A DNA stretch of 48,292 nt from positions 1 to 48,292 of the forward strand of contig JNEM01014027.1 of NCBI GenBank assembly GCA_000697335.1. Reading direction: 5' to 3'. The translations under genes were made by a program, and so were the position numbers. This DNA is from Conidiobolus incongruus B7586 (lineage: Eukaryota; Entomophthoromycota; Entomophthoromycetes; Entomophthorales; Conidiobolaceae). The notes beneath the pieces were generated by a model. That model was not told where the DNA came from, searched no databases, and saw only the letters and a list, made by a program, of their open reading frames with translations. This document shows, in pieces, positions 44,884-48,292 of the stretch (position 1 is its first letter; the number at the start of each line of letters is the position of its first letter).

Positions 44884-46089
44884 ATGTCAAAAATTACTCA
44901 AGCTAATCCTAGTTTAAAGGATATGGAACAGGGAAAGAATGTCACAAAGGTCGAGCAAGTGAACCCTGATAAAGTTGCTCCAAAGAAGACTCTCTCCACC
45001 CACTTGATAGCTGGTGGTGCTGCTGGTCTTATGGAAGCTCTTTGCTGTCATCCTCTCGATACTATCAAAGTTAGAATGCAATTAAAGAGATCAGCAGTAA
45101 GTGATTTCAAATTTCTTTTCTTAATATTTATACCAGGCAAATGATGGTTCAGATATTCTAACTATAAACTGTCTTTAGGGCCCTTCAAAGAATTTTTTTG
45201 CAGTAGGTGCAGATATCTTCAGGAAAGAAGGTCCCTTATCCCTATATAAAGGTCTGGGTGCTGTCGTTTCTGGTATCGTGCCAAAAATGGCTATTCGATT
45301 CTCGAGTTTTGAATTCTATAAGTCAGTTATGGCTGACAAAAATGGCAAAGTAGACTTCAAGAAGACATTTTTTGGTAAGTTCACTATCTGATCTCATATC
45401 TAAATTCTTAATCCCAGTTCTACTCCAATATTTTCATCAATGGTAGCTTATTAACATAATTCTTCTAAATTCTAGCTGGCCTTGGTGCTGGTGTCACTGA
45501 AGCTGTTTTGGTTGTCACTCCAATGGATGTAATTAAGATTCGACTACAGGCTCAGCGTCACTCTATGATGGATCCACTTGATGTCCCTAAATATCGTAAC
45601 GCAGCTCACGCAGCCTATTTGATAGTCAAAGAAGAGGGTTTTGGTGCTCTTTACAAAGGTGTAGGTCTCACTGCCTTACGTCAAGCTACAAATCAAGCTG
45701 TTAACTTTGCTATGTACCAAGAATTTAAGAAGGCAGCGCTCAGAGCCCAACCCGAATTAACTGAATTACCTAGCTACCAACATTTGATCCTTGGTGGATT
45801 GAGTGGTGCTATGGGTCCAATGTCCAATGCACCCATTGATACAATTAAGACCAGAATCCAAAGAGCAACCCATGTTCCAGGTGAGTCCAGCATTAAGCGC
45901 GTTGTCACTCTTGTCAACAACATTTTAAAGACTGAAGGCTGGAGAGCTTTCTATAAGGGATTGACTCCTCGTTTACTTCGTGTTGCCCCTGGTCAAGCTA
46001 TTACATTTATGGTCTATGAAAAAGTTAGAATATGGCTTGAAATGTGGAAGGCAGCTGTACAAGAAAAAGAACTTAGATCTATTGAATAA
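44884..46089 (+). CDS. SFC1: mitochondrial succinate/fumarate-type carrier (Sfc1/Acr1)
   Basis: Three exons (44884-45096, 45179-45374, 45476-46089) with 82- and 101-base GT-AG introns give 340 residues. It has three solute-carrier repeats, each with the P-x-D-x-x-K/R signature: HPLDTIKVRMQ, TPMDVIKIRLQ, APIDTIKTRIQ. Segments such as ATLVVTP-like EAVLVVTPMDVIKIRLQAQ, LTALRQATNQAVNFAMYQ, LGGLSGAMGPMSNAPIDTIK and LRVAPGQAITFMVYE are typical of Sfc1. In yeast this inner-membrane protein exchanges cytosolic succinate for matrix fumarate during growth on C2 compounds. The 35-residue N-terminal extension is hydrophilic. An alternative is another dicarboxylate or tricarboxylate carrier of the same clade, but the second and third repeats favour Sfc1. 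Confidence 0.92.
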
Positions 46090-46285
46090 TAATTAAACAT
46101 ATCGTTAAATTCAGATTTACAATTTAATAAAATAATATACATCAGCTTAGGCTATCCACTTTACAAGATTTATCAATGTGACATTGCTAAAAATCTATAT
46201 TAATCATTTTGTAATTTAATACTTCACCCATTATATACGGTTAACAGATTTTTATAATTTTATACATAGGACATGTTTATATCTA

Positions 46286-46364
<79 letters not shown>

Positions 46365-48292
46365 TATCTATAGTATTTTTTATTTTAAATCTCATTAATT
46401 ATTAAGTGTAGCCTTTTTGACAAAATGGTAGAAAATAAATCATATATTATTAAATTTGTTAAAGGCAAAGAAATTAATATATTGATTTCTAAATTAGCTG
46501 AGATTTCAAAATTATAAGTTTTTATTAATTAAATTGTAATTATTCAATATTAACTAATAGCTATTAAACTCTTTTTTGAAATACAATGCATTTCTTTCAC
46601 ATTTTTCTAACTGTATTAAATTGCAAAATCAAATCCTATATTATTTGCATTTTTGTTCAAATATCTCAGAAAGATCAATCATTTAAATAACATTATTGAC
46701 CAAATTAAACTTTATGAAGATATTTCAGTAGCATAATGCCAACCCACAGTTATACTATCTAACTACTACAAATACTGTCAACTCACTCAGTTTTAAAATT
46801 GCTGGATTGATATTAATATTGAAAAAAATTTATAATTTTATTAAATTTCAAAAATTTTACCAAATAAATAATATCTATATTTAGTTAAAAATTTTTTAAT
46901 ATTGATAATTTTAGATATTTTCAAAATATTTTTAAAATTATTCTTTTAAAAATTAAAATTACTTATAATTTTATATAATATTTAAAATTTTATTTAAGAA
47001 TTAGGTTTAATAATTAATCTAAAATGATATGTTATTTTGAATCAAATTATATTAAAACTAAAAGTATAAATCATTAAATATAAAAGTTGGAAAATATATA
47101 AGTATATTATCTTAGTGCTGGAAAATAGGACAATTATATTGACTTATACTTGAGTGTTAATTACTTATAAGATAATAATATAGTTTAACTAGAGTTTTAT
47201 TTGAAAGTTATTTATAATGATCTTAATCTAATTTTCTTCAATTAGAAAAATATATTGTTTTTCTTCTTGGATTAGGATCAAAATTAAAAAACTTGAGGAA
47301 AAATATGATAATAATTAAATTATGGATAAATTGAAATAAAATGGTAAATATATTTAGAATAATTAGGTAGGAGTATGATAATAAAATGCAATGGTTTGAA
47401 TTATATCTAAAGATTAGTATTATATTTAAAAGCTTATGTTTTTAATATTATAATATTGAATAATATTCAAATAATTAACTTAACAAGCATTATAATAAAA
47501 TCCCATATTATATTTAAAATCTATCATATTATTATCTGATATAAAAATATCAATTTTATTAATACATTGGATATAATATTAATAATCTATATAATTTTTA
47601 ATTTCAAAAAGAAAAATTAACTAATAATATTGGGTTCAGATATTAAAAGAATATTTGACCAATATTAACTAAAACAAACATTTATAATATTATTGCAAAT
47701 GATATAATCCTAATATATAATAGTTAAAACTAAGTTTGATATATTATCAAAATTATTTAACCATAAAACTATTTTAAAAATATGTTTAAAAATTTCAAAT
47801 ATATTAGATTAATTTTTAAACAATTATAAATAATATATGAATATTCAGAATAAAATATAATAGTTAATATTATTAAATATAATATATTTTGATATTAAAT
47901 TGACAAAACTTTTATCTTTTGATGATCGATATTATTATATCTATTAATACCTAAAAAATATATTTACCATGAAATATTTCTTAATAAAATATATATAAAA
48001 ATATAGCTATATAACAATCAATAATATTAATTATTTTTATTTCTTGTTAATTATTTTTAAACTCATTAAAATCCATCAAATTCTTTTTTTAAATAAAAGG
48101 GATTTAATAATATTTATATTATTATTTTATAATTTTTATTATATATATTATGATATATTGCTAATCTTCAAATATTAGCTTAAATTTAGTTTGAAATAAT
48201 TAAAAATATTTTAAAAAATGATAATCTTGTCTATAATTAAAAAAAATCATAATTCAAAAACTCAATTAAATATTAGATAAAGAATAAATATA
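46090..48292. other. AT-rich gene-free right end
   Basis: No gene seen. It holds a long AAT microsatellite just downstream of the carrier gene; the last 1.5 kb is extremely AT-rich. Confidence 0.65.
46288..46363. repeat. (TAA)n microsatellite, about 25 units
   Basis: Uninterrupted trinucleotide run about 200 bases after the carrier stop codon. Likely length-polymorphic and prone to assembly error. Confidence 0.92.

Noticed and set aside
1-48292. tRNA, rRNA, CRISPR arrays, transposons or old viral copies
   Set aside because: No tRNA-like or rRNA segment, no spaced repeats, no transposase, reverse transcriptase or capsid-like reading frame, and no terminal repeats were found. The short tandem repeats are microsatellites.

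Overview
The window looks like nuclear DNA of a fungus with a very AT-rich genome. The evidence is short GT-AG introns (51 to 102 bases), fungal-type orthologues (Rsr1/Rap1 GTPase, Ptc2/3 phosphatase, Lag1/Lac1 ceramide synthase with the fungal M-D-x-x-D form of its motif, Sfc1-type carrier), clearly richer base composition in exons than between genes, and stop codons that fit the standard code. Extreme AT content, low gene density and several introns per housekeeping gene suggest an early-diverging (zygomycete-grade) lineage rather than a budding yeast. That placement is a guess; no rRNA or tRNA is present to settle it.

Layout. 1-2740 is gene-free and carries a 19-base sequencing transposon end at 592-610, so this part of the assembly is suspect. 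2742-3314 holds an unrecognised, UGA-interrupted coding remnant. 3315-3848 (minus) is a mitochondrial LEA-like stress protein. 5795-11374 is a run of five intronless genes for small secreted proteins, all on the minus strand. 12145-12942 (minus) is an RNase P/MRP zinc-ribbon subunit. 15151-15801 is an Rsr1/Rap1-like GTPase. 16722-18672 has two more secreted-protein genes on the plus strand. 20342-21941 is a nine-exon PP2C phosphatase. 26001-27252 is a ceramide synthase, convergent with a CHMP7/Chm7 ESCRT-III gene (27830-29356, minus). 31741-33612 is malic enzyme, followed by an orphan basic C-terminal exon or small gene ending at 34031. 36010-41599 is a second run of five small secreted-protein genes, all plus strand. 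44884-46089 is a succinate/fumarate-type mitochondrial carrier. The rest is AT-rich spacer.

The most interesting content is the set of twelve small secreted proteins (70 to 216 residues). Each has a signal peptide, no cysteine in the mature part and no intron, and carries short Asn/Gln/Gly motifs of the form N-Q-x-G-x-x-N-x-A or close variants. These resemble the strand-turn-strand repeat of bacterial curlins (CsgA/CsgB). In several proteins the motif is followed by acidic, His-rich or Pro/Val-rich tails. The set falls into subfamilies that share mature N-termini, core motifs and C-terminal tags, consistent with local duplication. The inference is a lineage-specific family of secreted, possibly amyloid-forming surface or matrix proteins; no function is proven by the sequence.

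The housekeeping genes form no obvious pathway. Malic enzyme and the dicarboxylate carrier both belong to C4-acid metabolism but lie about 11 kb apart.
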